Notes: generated by a model from the sequence alone, not told the origin. DNA of 11,714 nt from Anaerolineae bacterium CG2_30_58_95 (GCA_001872165.1 MNXK01000015.1:1-11714), one strand, 5' to 3'. Positions 1-6,718 are shown, counted from the first letter of the stretch. Program-made: numbers and translations.

Positions 1-160
1 AGGCAGGATCAAGGAGCGCTAGGCTTTGCAAAGACAAAAAATCCATTAACTCTTCAATATATTCCCCCGACCCAGAAGCCCCAAATAGACACAGTTTTCC
101 TAATGCTTCATCATACTCTGCCTTACTTAGATTAAGGCCAGGAACTCGATTTACGTCCAT
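1..160 (-). CDS. Hypothetical protein, C-terminal part missing (runs off window)
   Basis: A minus-strand reading frame opens with ATG at 158-160 and stays open to the window edge, giving 53 codons that begin MDVNRVPGLNLSKAEYDEAL. The start is supported by a strong GGAGG ribosome binding site five bases upstream. A second in-frame ATG at 170-172 precedes it but would overlap that site. The peptide is acidic and looks helical, with a low-complexity GASGSGE stretch near residues 28-34. I recognise no family. The stretch is visibly more AT-rich than the operon to the right, which suggests accessory DNA. It lies downstream of a 31-residue mini-ORF in the same frame, separated by a single TAA. It may therefore be the second gene of a small pair or the rear part of one broken gene. 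No function is assigned. Confidence 0.55.
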   Translation of the reverse strand, partial: MDVNRVPGLNLSKAEYDEALGKLCLFGASGSGEYIEELMDFLSLQSLALLDPA

Positions 161-202
161 TAGCCCCTCCATAGTCTTGAAATTTATTACTCGACTTTCG
201 CC

Positions 203-298
203 TTATGCACTGAATATGGTAGTATTGCAATCGTGAGGAATTTCGATAAGCAAGCGACGGTCGTGTGTAATCTGTCCTTTGAGTTTGGTCGCGTACAT
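203..298 (-). CDS. 31-residue antitoxin-like mini-protein, possibly truncated
   Basis: ATG at 296-298 is preceded by a near-perfect AAAGGAGGAG ribosome binding site, and the frame ends at TAA 203-205. The product starts MYATKLKGQITHDRRLLIEI and ends abruptly at ...TTIFSA. The opening pattern (M-x-T-K-L-x-G-x-I-x-x-D-R-R-L-x-I-x-I-P) resembles the N-terminal beta-hairpin of small antitoxin-like proteins found beside toxin genes in Chloroflexi and cyanobacteria. Those usually continue for another 30-50 residues, so this copy looks shortened. Reading through the TAA continues in frame for 15 codons into the ORF that starts at 160. Either the stop is a mutation that split one gene, or these are two adjacent genes that happen to share a frame. 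It starts 28 bases after the methyltransferase stop, so it may be co-transcribed with that gene. The family assignment rests on my memory of the pattern and is tentative. Confidence 0.5.
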   Translation of the reverse strand: MYATKLKGQITHDRRLLIEIPHDCNTTIFSA

Positions 299-326
299 CG
301 CTCCTCCTTTCTACAGAGATTATACT

Positions 327-1067
327 TCAATCAGTCAATTTCTCCACCACCCAAAAATGCGACAGCCCCAACACCTTCAACGGCGTCTTTTCGAGCATTT
401 GCAGCAGCCAGCGCAAGGCTTTCCCCAATCCGCCAAAGCGGGCGATGATGTTATCGTACGCGCCGAAGATGACAGTGCGCTCGATGATTTTCACCGACAA
501 ACCAGCGAATAGTTTTTCGAGATCACGTTTGGAATAGACGCGCACGTGCGGGGCGAGTCTATCCCGCCACTGGCGCGGCAGGTAGTTGACCAGGGGAATG
601 TTGCCAAAATGATATTTTCCCCGCCAGTAGACGCCGTGCGTCTCGAAGGGATAGCCGCGGTTGGGTACGAAGAGGGCCAGCCGCCCGCCCGGCTTCAAGG
701 CGCGGACGATCTCGCGCACGGCCTGGGCGTCATCGCGGACGTGTTCGAGCACTTCGTGGCTGAGGATCAGGTCGAAGGTTTCGGCGGGATAGGGCAGCCC
801 CTCCCCGGCCGCGCAGGCCAGCAGGGCCGAGCGCTGATGCGCCTCACGTACGCGCTCGAAGTCGTATTCCAGGCCGAAGACCTGTCCGCCGAAAGGCTGG
901 AGGTGCGCGACGTACATCCCCACCCCGCAGCCGTCTTCGAGGATGCGCCCACGGATGCGATCCTCGGCGGCGCGCAGGATCATCTGCAGGCGGCGTTCCT
1001 GTCCCGCCCGCCAGACGTAGGAGGGTTCGCCGCGCATGGCGGCCTTCTGCAAATCACGCTCAGTCAT
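327..1067 (-). CDS. Class I SAM-dependent methyltransferase (Methyltransf_11-like)
   Basis: This 246-residue protein has a Rossmann-fold methyltransferase core. Motif I is ILEDGCGVG (residues 42-50, the SAM-binding glycine loop). An acidic residue after beta-2 lies in FGLEYD (64-69, Glu67, likely contacting the ribose). Motif II sits around FDLILSHEVLEHV (98-110), and motif III is LKPGG (124-128) followed by LALFVPN. The C-terminal half contains the GVYWRGKYHF-type segment seen in methyltransferases that act on lipids, sugars or quinone-like substrates. The substrate cannot be read from the sequence. ATG at 1067 follows a GAGG site in TGAGGCGGC. It lies 54 bases downstream of ubiE on the same strand and is probably read from the ubiE promoter. 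Two short ORFs follow it. The assignment is secure at family level only. Confidence 0.88.
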   Translation of the reverse strand: MTERDLQKAAMRGEPSYVWRAGQERRLQMILRAAEDRIRGRILEDGCGVGMYVAHLQPFGGQVFGLEYDFERVREAHQRSALLACAAGEGLPYPAETFDLILSHEVLEHVRDDAQAVREIVRALKPGGRLALFVPNRGYPFETHGVYWRGKYHFGNIPLVNYLPRQWRDRLAPHVRVYSKRDLEKLFAGLSVKIIERTVIFGAYDNIIARFGGLGKALRWLLQMLEKTPLKVLGLSHFWVVEKLTD

Positions 1068-1076
1068 GCCGCCTCA

Positions 1077-1108
1077 CTGCCTCGTTGAATCGCTGCCTCG
1101 TTGAATTG
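1077..1108. repeat. 16-bp tandem repeat, two copies
   Basis: CTGCCTCGTTGAATCG (1077-1092) is followed directly by CTGCCTCGTTGAATTG (1093-1108), 15 of 16 bases identical. A decayed third unit (CTAAATCGTTTCGTCA) may follow. The repeat fills most of the 54-bp gap between ubiE and the downstream methyltransferase. On the coding (minus) strand it lies just upstream of the methyltransferase ribosome binding site. Confidence 0.8.
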
Positions 1109-1121
1109 CTAAATCGTTTCG

Positions 1122-1814
1122 TCACTTCACCCCCCAGTGGATGGCCACCGTCCCGAACATCAAGCGGCGAAAGCCAACCTCGCGAAAGCCGGCCGCCTGC
1201 ATGTGGATCGCCAGCGCTTCGGCCGGCAGGAAATTTTCGGTCGAATCGCGCAGGTATTGATAATCCCTGCCGTGACGCGCAAACATCCTGGCCAGCAACG
1301 GGATGACGAGGTGCAGGTGAAGCCAGACCAGCGGCGCGAAAATGCCCGGCCGCGGACGGGTGGTATCGAGAATTACGATCCGCCCGCCGGGTTTGAGCAC
1401 GCGGCGCTGTTCCCGCAGAACGCCAGGCACATCCGGGACATTGCGCACCAGAAAGCCGGAAACGGCCGCGTCGAAAGTCTGCGGCGGGAACGGCAGACAG
1501 GCCGCGTCGGCAGAAATCCAGGCAGGACGGGCGTCACGCCTCTTGCCGAGGCGCAGCATTTCGACGGTAAAATCCACAGCCGTGAGGCGCGCCGCGGGAA
1601 ACTGCCGAAGGGCCGCGCGAGCCAGGTCGCCGGTGCCAGTTCCCAGGTCCAGAAAGTGCGCAGCCGGCGCGGGCGCGGCGCGGCGGATGACCTCACGCCG
1701 CCAGCGCTGATCCTGTCCGAAAGTCATCAGGCGGTTCATCAAATCGTAGTGGGAGGCGATGCGCGTAAAAAGGCCCTGAATGTTGCGCGCCTGTTTTGCG
1801 ATGGGTAGGTCCAC
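1122..1814 (-). CDS. ubiE: UbiE/MenG demethylmenaquinone (ubiquinone-type) methyltransferase
   Basis: The protein carries the UbiE/COQ5 signatures: SHYDLMNRLMTFGQDQRW near residues 21-38 (family pattern YDxMNxxMSxGxxRxW), SAM motif I LDLGTGTGD at 55-63, and RRVLKPGGRIVILD in the middle. The C-terminal part has the usual DYQYLRDSTENF segment. It methylates the C-2 (menaquinone) or C-5 (ubiquinone) position of the ring in the last steps of quinone synthesis. In this lineage menaquinone is more likely. I chose GTG at 1814 because GGAG lies six bases upstream. That gives 230 residues, the normal family length. TTG codons at 1826 and 1832 are in frame but have no comparable site. It is the first gene of a leftward unit with the second methyltransferase and is divergent from nusA. 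Confidence 0.9.
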   Translation of the reverse strand: MDLPIAKQARNIQGLFTRIASHYDLMNRLMTFGQDQRWRREVIRRAAPAPAAHFLDLGTGTGDLARAALRQFPAARLTAVDFTVEMLRLGKRRDARPAWISADAACLPFPPQTFDAAVSGFLVRNVPDVPGVLREQRRVLKPGGRIVILDTTRPRPGIFAPLVWLHLHLVIPLLARMFARHGRDYQYLRDSTENFLPAEALAIHMQAAGFREVGFRRLMFGTVAIHWGVK

Positions 1815-1841
1815 GGTTTGCTCCAAAGACAAAGTGGCTTT

Positions 1842-1847
1842 ATTATA
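1842..1847 (-). promoter_or_regulatory. Putative -10 box for ubiE
   Basis: The minus strand reads a perfect TATAAT here, about 28 bases upstream of the chosen ubiE GTG. Initiation would fall near 1835 and leave a leader of about 20 bases. No good -35 is present at 16-18 bp spacing. The box abuts the -35 of the nusA promoter (1850-1855), so polymerase bound in one direction should hinder the other. Confidence 0.5.
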
Positions 1848-1849
1848 TC

Positions 1850-1878
1850 TTGCATCTTTCCGACTCCTGTGCTAGAAT
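1850..1878 (+). promoter_or_regulatory. Putative nusA operon promoter with extended -10
   Basis: TTGCAT at 1850-1855 and TAGAAT at 1873-1878 are separated by 17 bp. The -10 matches TATAAT at five of six positions and is preceded by TG one base away (TGC-TAGAAT), an extended -10. The -35 is weak (three of six), as is common with extended -10 promoters. Transcription would start near 1885 and give a nusA leader of about 95 bases that contains the hairpin at 1913-1937. Confidence 0.6.
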
Positions 1879-1912
1879 TGCGCTCGTACGCAGAGCCGAT
1901 TTAGTGAACACC

Positions 1913-1937
1913 GAAAAGTGGGCGCCCCCCACTTTTC
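1913..1937 (+). promoter_or_regulatory. Perfect 10-bp hairpin in the nusA leader
   Basis: GAAAAGTGGG (1913-1922) pairs perfectly with CCCACTTTTC (1928-1937) around a five-base CGCCC loop. It lies between the predicted transcription start and the nusA ribosome binding site (GGGGAG, 1964-1969). The T run is part of the stem rather than a tail, so it is not a textbook terminator. It could act as an attenuator, an RNase processing site or a protein-binding site. NusA operons in other bacteria are known to be controlled in their leaders, but a role here is inference. Confidence 0.6.
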
Positions 1938-1979
1938 TGTATGTATAGGATACTGTCATATCTGGGGAGTAGGTTTCGC

Positions 1980-3875
1980 ATGAAGAACGAATTCAACCTG
2001 GCATTCAACGAAGTGCTGGAAGAAAAGCAACTGCCGAAGGAAGTCATCCTTCAGGCGATCGAGTCCGCTATGGTTTCAGCCTACCGGCGCGCCGTCAACG
2101 CTTCCACCGCCCAACAAGTCGAAGCTAAAGTAGACCCTGAGACCGGCAAGGTGACCATCTGCGCCGAAAAAGAAGTGGTCGAAGAGGTGCAAGACGAACG
2201 CACCGAGGTGATCCTGGAGGCCGCCCATGCGGTGAACCCGCAGGCCAACCTCGGCGACATGGTCATGGTCGACTCCACGCCCACCGACTTTGGCCGCGTC
2301 GCCGCGCAGACGGCCCGCCAGGTTATCCAGCAGCGTATCCGCGAGGCCGAACGCCAGGTGCAGTCGCAATACTTCGAGAAGCAGATCGGGGAGATCATCA
2401 GCGGCGTGGTCCAGGCAGCCAGCAACGTGCAAGGCATCACCGTCGGCCTGGATATGAAGGCCGAGGGCGTCATGCCGCCCAACCAGAAAATCCCGGGCGA
2501 GCACTTCAAGGTGCACGACCGCGTGCGCGCCATCGTCCTGGAAGTCAAAGAAAGCCCGCGCGGGCCGCAGATCATCCTCTCCCGTTCGCACCGCAACTTC
2601 CTGCGCCGCCTGCTGGAGAACGAGGTGCCGGAAATCTATCACGGCATCGTCGAGATCCGCGCCATCGCCCGCGAGCCGGGACAGCGCGCCAAGGTGGCCG
2701 TCTCGGCCACCCAGCCCAACGTGGACCCGGTGGGGGCGTGCGTTGGCATGCGCGGCGTGCGCATCCAGGCCATCGTCAAGGAGCTGCACGACGAGAAAAT
2801 TGACATCATCGAGTGGAATCCCGATCCGGTGCTTTACATTTCAAAGGCCATCAGCCCGGCGCGCGTCTCCGGCGTATTCCTGGCTGAAGGCAATAAGACC
2901 GCCACGGTCGTCGTCCCGGAAGATCAACTGAGCCTGGCCATCGGACGCGACGGGCAGAATGCTCGCCTGGCTGCCAAGCTGACCGGCTGGCGGATTGACA
3001 TCAAATCCCTGGTTGAGGCTGCGGGCGATGCCATCGCCAGGCTGCAAAGTGACGCCACCCTGAGCGCGCTGGCCGAGGCCGAAAAGTCGCACGTCGCGAC
3101 CATCGAGGCAATCCTGACCAAGAAGGACGAAGGTCGCCCCGTTACCCCGGAAGAATACACGCTGCTGACCCAGTTCGTGGATCGCGTCGAGCGGCGCACG
3201 GTGGAACAGAAGAAGGCCGAGCGAGCCGCCGAAGAGGAACGCACCTCGGCTGCCCGCGCGGACATCCCCGCCGCCGCCTTCGAGACGCCGATCTTCGACC
3301 TGGAACTGGCCGAACACATCCTCAACATCCTGACCGAGGCCGAGATTCGCACCATCGGCGACCTGATGATGACGATGAAGCTCAACCCGGATAGCATCCT
3401 GGGCCTGGCCGGCATTGGCCCCAAGTCCATGCAGGCCATCGCGAATGCGCTGGCGAAAGTCACCTTCCCAGAGCCTGAGCCTGTGGTTGAGCCGGCCGCG
3501 CAGGTTGAGGTCGCCGCGATTCCTGCCGAAGCTGTTGCCGAACCCGTAATCGCCGCCGAGGCCGGAGCGGTGGAAGCCGCGCCGCCTGCCGAGAAGCTGG
3601 TCGAAGTGGAGGCCAAGCCTGCCGAAGCCGAGGCCGCGCCCGCGGTGGAAGAAGCAGCCGTCGAGGAAAAACCGCTCGAAGAGATCTTCATTCTGAAACC
3701 TGAGATGCTGCAACCCGTTGCAGTCGTGGAAGACGAGGAAGAATCCTCGGACAAGAAGAAGAAAAAGAAGAAGAAGAAGCACGTCGAAATCGTTTACGAT
3801 CCCGATCAAGACCAGACCATCGCCCTTAAGAAGCACAAGCGCGGCGAAGAGGGTTGGGACGAATGGGAAGCGTGA
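1980..3875 (+). CDS. nusA: Transcription termination/antitermination factor NusA, with long charged C-terminal tail
   Basis: NusA binds RNA polymerase at the RNA exit channel and modulates pausing, termination and antitermination. This 631-residue copy has the N-terminal RNAP-binding domain (about 1-133), an S1 domain (about 136-202), KH1 (about 203-280, with [14 protein letters not shown]) and KH2 (about 281-345, with [18 protein letters not shown]). A helix-hairpin-helix-like segment follows around [18 protein letters not shown] (before residue 494). After about 496 comes a tail rich in Ala, Glu, Pro and Val, then nine consecutive lysines (592-600) and a closing segment with [11 protein letters not shown] and [15 protein letters not shown]. 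The tail is absent from short NusAs such as that of Bacillus. ATG at 1980 was chosen because it matches the family start and follows GGGGAG at 1964-1969. An ATG at 1941 adds 13 unlikely residues. It is the first gene of the operon, and rimP is not found upstream. Confidence 0.96.
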   Translation: MKNEFNLAFNEVLEEKQLPKEVILQAIESAMVSAYRRAVNASTAQQVEAKVDPETGKVTICAEKEVVEEVQDERTEVILEAAHAVNPQANLGDMVMVDSTPTDFGRVAAQTARQVIQQRIREAERQVQSQYFEKQIGEIISGVVQAASNVQGITVGLDMKAEGVMPPNQKIPGEHFKVHDRVRAIVLEVKESPRGPQIILSRSHRNFLRRLLENEVPEIYHGIVEIRAIAREPGQRAKVAVSATQPNVDPVGACVGMRGVRIQAIVKELHDEKIDIIEWNPDPVLYISKAISPARVSGVFLAEGNKTATVVVPEDQLSLAIGRDGQNARLAAKLTGWRIDIKSLVEAAGDAIARLQSDATLSALAEAEKSHVATIEAILTKKDEGRPVTPEEYTLLTQFVDRVERRTVEQKKAERAAEEERTSAARADIPAAAFETPIFDLELAEHILNILTEAEIRTIGDLMMTMKLNPDSILGLAGIGPKSMQAIANALAKVTFPEPEPVVEPAAQVEVAAIPAEAVAEPVIAAEAGAVEAAPPAEKLVEVEAKPAEAEAAPAVEEAAVEEKPLEEIFILKPEMLQPVAVVEDEEESSDKKKKKKKKKHVEIVYDPDQDQTIALKKHKRGEEGWDEWEA

Positions 3876-3882
3876 AACCTGC

Positions 3883-3906
3883 AGGGGCGGGATTTTCCAC
3901 CCCTAT
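3883..3906. repeat. Palindromic element in the nusA-ylxR spacer
   Basis: GGGGCGGG (3884-3891) and TCCACCCC (3896-3903) form a stem around ATTT, with one mismatch and one wobble. Read on the minus strand, the segment is ATAGGGGTGG...CCCGCCCC, closely matching the TAGGGGTGGGG...CCCCGCCC half of the palindrome inside the ThyX-like gene at 11060-11110. This suggests one dispersed repeat family in opposite orientations. No T tract follows, so it is not a terminator. Confidence 0.6.
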
Positions 3907-3919
3907 GGATTGAATAAAG

Positions 3920-4231
3920 GTGTCTGGCAAAGCTGCAAAACATCCCAAGCATATCCCCCAGCGTACCTGCGTGGGCTGTCACATCGTGCTGCCCAAGCGA
4001 TCGCTGATCCGCCTGGTGCGCCAGCCGGAGGGCGTGCAAATTGACCCAACCGGCAAACTGGCCGGGCGCGGGGCGTACCTTCACAACCGTCGTTCCTGCT
4101 GGGAAAGAGGCCTGAAAGGGCCGCTGGCCCACGCCTTGAAAGTTGACCTGACGCCCGCCGATATCGAGCGCCTCCGGGAGTTTATGCTGACCCTGCCGGA
4201 GGAAAACGAGACAGCAGGTGCAGGCCAGTAG
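3920..4231 (+). CDS. ylxR: YlxR/RnpM family RNA-binding protein
   Basis: A 103-residue protein with the YlxR (DUF448) hallmarks: RTCVGC at 15-20 near the start, IRLVR at 30-34, and D-x-x-GKLAGRGAYLH at 42-55. In Bacillus the homologue (RnpM) binds RNase P RNA and modulates its activity. The gene is classically located between nusA and infB, as here. GTG at 3920 is the only sensible start. The upstream ATG at 3905 reaches a stop after two codons. The ribosome binding site is poor (AAAGG runs into the start codon), so translation may be weak or coupled to nusA, which ends 44 bases upstream. The ylxQ gene that often follows is missing. A repeat-bearing spacer lies in its place. Confidence 0.9.
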   Translation: MSGKAAKHPKHIPQRTCVGCHIVLPKRSLIRLVRQPEGVQIDPTGKLAGRGAYLHNRRSCWERGLKGPLAHALKVDLTPADIERLREFMLTLPEENETAGAGQ

Positions 4232-4327
4232 GGGCACTCTATGGGCTGACGAGACTATTCTCTCACCAAACGCTCAACAGGCACGCCGTCATTCCTGACT
4301 TGCATTGCGCCACTCGACGAGTGAGCG

Positions 4328-4423
4328 GGGCTGAAGCCGCCTGCTCAGTACATGGAAGCCCTTCGGGCTGAGCGCCGAGTCGAATTTATTCGACTTCCAT
4401 GATCTGAGGCAGGACTTTAGTCC
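4328..4423. repeat. Multi-hairpin repeat element in the ylxR-infB spacer
   Basis: The 271-bp gap between ylxR and infB holds no gene and is dominated by this element. A long imperfect inverted repeat pairs CCTGCTCAGTACATGGAAG (4340-4358) with the segment at 4394-4413. Between the arms lie two smaller hairpins: AGCCC-TTC-GGGCT (4357-4369) and AGTCGAAT-TT-ATTCGACT (4378-4395, perfect 8 bp). The ends carry short palindromes GGCTGAAGCC (4329-4338) and GGACTTTAGTCC (4412-4423). The small stems share bases with the long one, so they are alternative folds. A further palindrome CACTCG-A-CGAGTG lies at 4311-4323. The layout resembles REP-type or non-autonomous transposon remnants with a cloverleaf fold. 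The family cannot be named from one copy. Confidence 0.65.
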
Positions 4424-4502
4424 AACGAAACAGGACACGAAACGCTGTGGTTGAGCAGTTACCTTCACGCACAACTGAGCTGCGCACCGAAGGAGGCGCC
4501 GT

Positions 4503-6287
4503 ATGAGCGATAATGGGCACAAGAGAATAGAATTACCGGCGAATATCACCGTCCGCGATTTAGCAACGTATATTGATACCAGCGCAATCCAGATCATTAA
4601 AAGCCTGATGACCAATGGCGTAATGGCCAATATCAATCAACAGATTGACTTCGATACCGCGGCCATCGTCGCCGCCGAAATGGGCTACGAGGCAGTCCCT
4701 GAGAATCGGGAAGTTCCCGAGGAAAAAGAAAGCGGCGAAGTACCTTTCTGGCGGCGGATGATCGCCGATGAGGACGAGTCGCTGTTGACCGCGCGCCCAC
4801 CGGTCGTGACCATCCTGGGCCACGTAGACCACGGCAAGACCTCGCTCCTGGACGCCATACGCCACGCCAACGTGGCCGAAGGCGAGACGGGCGGCATCAC
4901 CCAGCACATCGGGGCGTACCAGGTCGAGCACAACGGTCGCCCCATCACTTTCCTGGATACGCCCGGCCACGCGGCTTTTACCGCCATGCGGGCGCGCGGC
5001 GCACAGGGTGCGGATATCGTCGTCCTGGTCGTGGCTGCGGACGACGGCGTGATGCCCCAGACCAAGGAAGCCATCGCCCACGCCAGGGCGGCGCGCGTGC
5101 CCATCATCGTGGCCTTGAACAAGATAGACAAGGCCAACGCCAACCTCGACATGGTGAAGCGCCAACTCGGCGACAACGACCTCGTCCCGGACGAATGGGG
5201 CGGGCAGACACTCGTCGTACCTGTTTCTGCCAAGCAGAAACAGGGCATCGAGGATTTGCTGGAGGCCATCCTGCTGGTAGCGGATAACACCGACATCCGC
5301 GCCAACCCCAAGGGCCGCGTCATTGGCACGGTGGTCGAAGCGGAGTTGGACAAGACCAAGGGCGTGATTGCCACGTTCCTGGTCCAGAACGGCACGCTGG
5401 AGGCCGGCGACCTGGTGGTGGCCGGTAACGCCTACGGGCATCTGCGAGCCTTGTTCGATTACCGCGGCCGCAAGGTGCAGAAAGCCGGACCGTCGGCGCC
5501 CGTCTCCGTGATGGGCCTGAACGACGTGCCCGCCGCCGGAGACTTGTTCCAAGTCGTCGCGACAGAGAAGGAAGCCCGCCAGATCATCTTAGAGCGCAGT
5601 GAGGCGGCCCAGAAACAGGCCGGCGTGTCCAAGAAGGCCACCCTGGAGGAACTCTTCGCCAGCTACCAGGCCGGTGAGACCCAGGAACTGCGCCTGGTCC
5701 TCAAGGCCGACGTGCAAGGCTCGCTGGAGCCGATCGTCAACTCGCTCAACGAGTTGAGCAAAGGCGATATCTCTGTCAAAATCTTGCACGCGGAGACCGG
5801 CAACATCAGCGAGAATGACGTGATGCTGGCCTCGGCTTCCCAGGCCATCATCGTTGGCTTCAGCGTCCAGGCTGACGTGGGCGCTCGCCGTCTGGCCGAT
5901 GCGGAAGGCGTTTCGATCCGCCTGTATGACATCATCTACCGCCTGACCGAGGATGTGGAAAAAGCCCTCAAAGGCATGTTGGCGCCCGAATTTATCGAAA
6001 AGGTGGTCGGCAAGGCCGAAATCCTGCAGATCTTCAACATCTCGAAAGTCGGTAAGATCGCAGGCTGTCGCGTGCGCGAAGGCGAGATCCGCCGTAATGG
6101 CAAGGTGCGCGTCTACCGCGGCAAGGACATCGTCTACGAAGGCGAGATCGCCTCGCTCAAACATGAAAAAGAAAACGAACACGAAGTTCGACAGGGTTTC
6201 GAGTGCGGTATTGGCCTGAAGAACTTCAATGACATCCAGGTCGGCGATGATATCGAGTGCTACATTCTGGAAAAGAAAGTAGAATAA
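4503..6287 (+). CDS. infB: Translation initiation factor IF-2 (short form)
   Basis: IF-2 is the GTPase that brings fMet-tRNA to the 30S subunit and promotes 50S joining. At 594 residues this is a short form, since E. coli IF-2 is about 890. It has a single IF2_N domain (about 13-65) and a brief acidic linker before the G domain. GTPase motifs are intact: G1 GHVDHGKT (106-113), switch region [10 protein letters not shown] (130-139), G3 DTPGH (152-156), G4 NKID (206-209) and G5 SAK (242-244). Domains II, III and the C-terminal initiator-tRNA-binding domain follow, ending ...[15 protein letters not shown] at 4503 follows a perfect AGGAGG at 4491-4496 with six-base spacing. The strong site after a long spacer suggests efficient independent translation, unlike ylxR. 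The stop TAA abuts the heptad repeat that supplies the rbfA start. Confidence 0.97.
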   Translation: MSDNGHKRIELPANITVRDLATYIDTSAIQIIKSLMTNGVMANINQQIDFDTAAIVAAEMGYEAVPENREVPEEKESGEVPFWRRMIADEDESLLTARPPVVTILGHVDHGKTSLLDAIRHANVAEGETGGITQHIGAYQVEHNGRPITFLDTPGHAAFTAMRARGAQGADIVVLVVAADDGVMPQTKEAIAHARAARVPIIVALNKIDKANANLDMVKRQLGDNDLVPDEWGGQTLVVPVSAKQKQGIEDLLEAILLVADNTDIRANPKGRVIGTVVEAELDKTKGVIATFLVQNGTLEAGDLVVAGNAYGHLRALFDYRGRKVQKAGPSAPVSVMGLNDVPAAGDLFQVVATEKEARQIILERSEAAQKQAGVSKKATLEELFASYQAGETQELRLVLKADVQGSLEPIVNSLNELSKGDISVKILHAETGNISENDVMLASASQAIIVGFSVQADVGARRLADAEGVSIRLYDIIYRLTEDVEKALKGMLAPEFIEKVVGKAEILQIFNISKVGKIAGCRVREGEIRRNGKVRVYRGKDIVYEGEIASLKHEKENEHEVRQGFECGIGLKNFNDIQVGDDIECYILEKKVE

Positions 6288-6308
6288 GTGACGGGTGACG
6301 AGTGACAG
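6288..6308. repeat. Three tandem heptads that supply the rbfA start codon
   Basis: GTGACGG, GTGACGA and GTGACAG follow each other directly after the infB stop codon. Each unit begins with GTG. Because the unit is seven bases long, each GTG is in a different frame. The first reaches TGA after five codons, the second reaches TAA after five codons, and only the third (6302) opens the rbfA frame. Confidence 0.85.
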
Positions 6309-6649
6309 GTAAAGTTCGTGTTCAGCGCATTGCGGATCGCATCCGCCAGGAACTCTCGGAGTTGCTCATCCGGGAGATCAGCGACCCGCGCCTGCGGCAG
6401 ATCTTCATCACCGACGTGCGCGTGGACTGCGAGCTGGCCTACGCCGACGTGTACGTCTCGGCGGTGGAGGGCGTGGCGCGCTCCATCGAAATCCTGCAAG
6501 GATTGAAGCACGCCAGCGGTTTCCTGCGTCACGAACTGACTGCCCGCGTGAAACTGCGCACCTTCCCACAACTGCGCTTCCACTGGGACCCCACGCCTGA
6601 GAACGCCGACCACATCGAACGGCTGTTAGCACAGATCAAGGAAAAATAA
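6302..6649 (+). CDS. rbfA: Ribosome-binding factor A
   Basis: RbfA is a small KH-like protein that binds the 30S subunit and aids maturation of the 5' end of 16S rRNA, notably in the cold. The 115-residue product matches the family throughout: RVQRIADRIRQELSELL near the start, then REISDPRL and ITDVRVDCELAYADVYVS. The C-terminal part has RHELTARVKLRTFPQLRF followed by HIERLLAQI. GTG at 6302 is the only usable start, because upstream in-frame sequence is closed by the infB end. It has no clear Shine-Dalgarno sequence and begins only 14 bases after the infB stop, so translational coupling to infB is likely. Length is normal for the family. Confidence 0.93.
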   Translation: MTGKVRVQRIADRIRQELSELLIREISDPRLRQIFITDVRVDCELAYADVYVSAVEGVARSIEILQGLKHASGFLRHELTARVKLRTFPQLRFHWDPTPENADHIERLLAQIKEK

Positions 6650-6650
6650 C

Positions 6651-6706
6651 GTTCACACGTTGGCACGTTTGAACGTTGAAACGTTTGAATGTGCAAACGT
6701 GTCAAC
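6651..6706. repeat. Two adjacent related hairpins before nrnA
   Basis: GTTCACACG (6651-6659) pairs with CGTTTGAAC (6666-6674), one mismatch in nine. Immediately after, GTTGAAACGTTTG (6675-6687) pairs with CAAACGTGTCAAC (6694-6706), one mismatch in thirteen, around a six-base loop. Both are built from the same motif (ACGTTTGA and variants, repeating roughly every 7-8 bases). Together they fill the 69-bp gap between rbfA and nrnA and end just before the nrnA ribosome binding site. No T tract follows, so they are not typical terminators. Confidence 0.7.
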
Positions 6707-6718
6707 GGTTGGAGAAAC

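Noticed and set aside
1137..1808. Plus-strand open frame opposite ubiE
   Set aside because: It is antisense to clear UbiE motifs and has an implausible composition with no start signal.
1941..1979. Upstream ATG start for nusA adding 13 residues
   Set aside because: The added residues do not resemble NusA. The ATG lies just after the leader hairpin, while ATG 1980 has a ribosome binding site and matches the family start.
2841..3836. Long minus-strand open frame opposite nusA
   Set aside because: It has no ribosome binding site or recognisable domain. Its His/Leu/Arg-rich composition mirrors the codon pattern of nusA. It is a shadow in GC-rich DNA.
3886..3910. Terminator between nusA and ylxR
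   Set aside because: The stem is not followed by a T tract, and ylxR has no promoter of its own, so read-through is expected.
4560..5552. Long minus-strand open frame opposite infB
   Set aside because: It lies entirely antisense to conserved IF-2 domains and shows no family motif.
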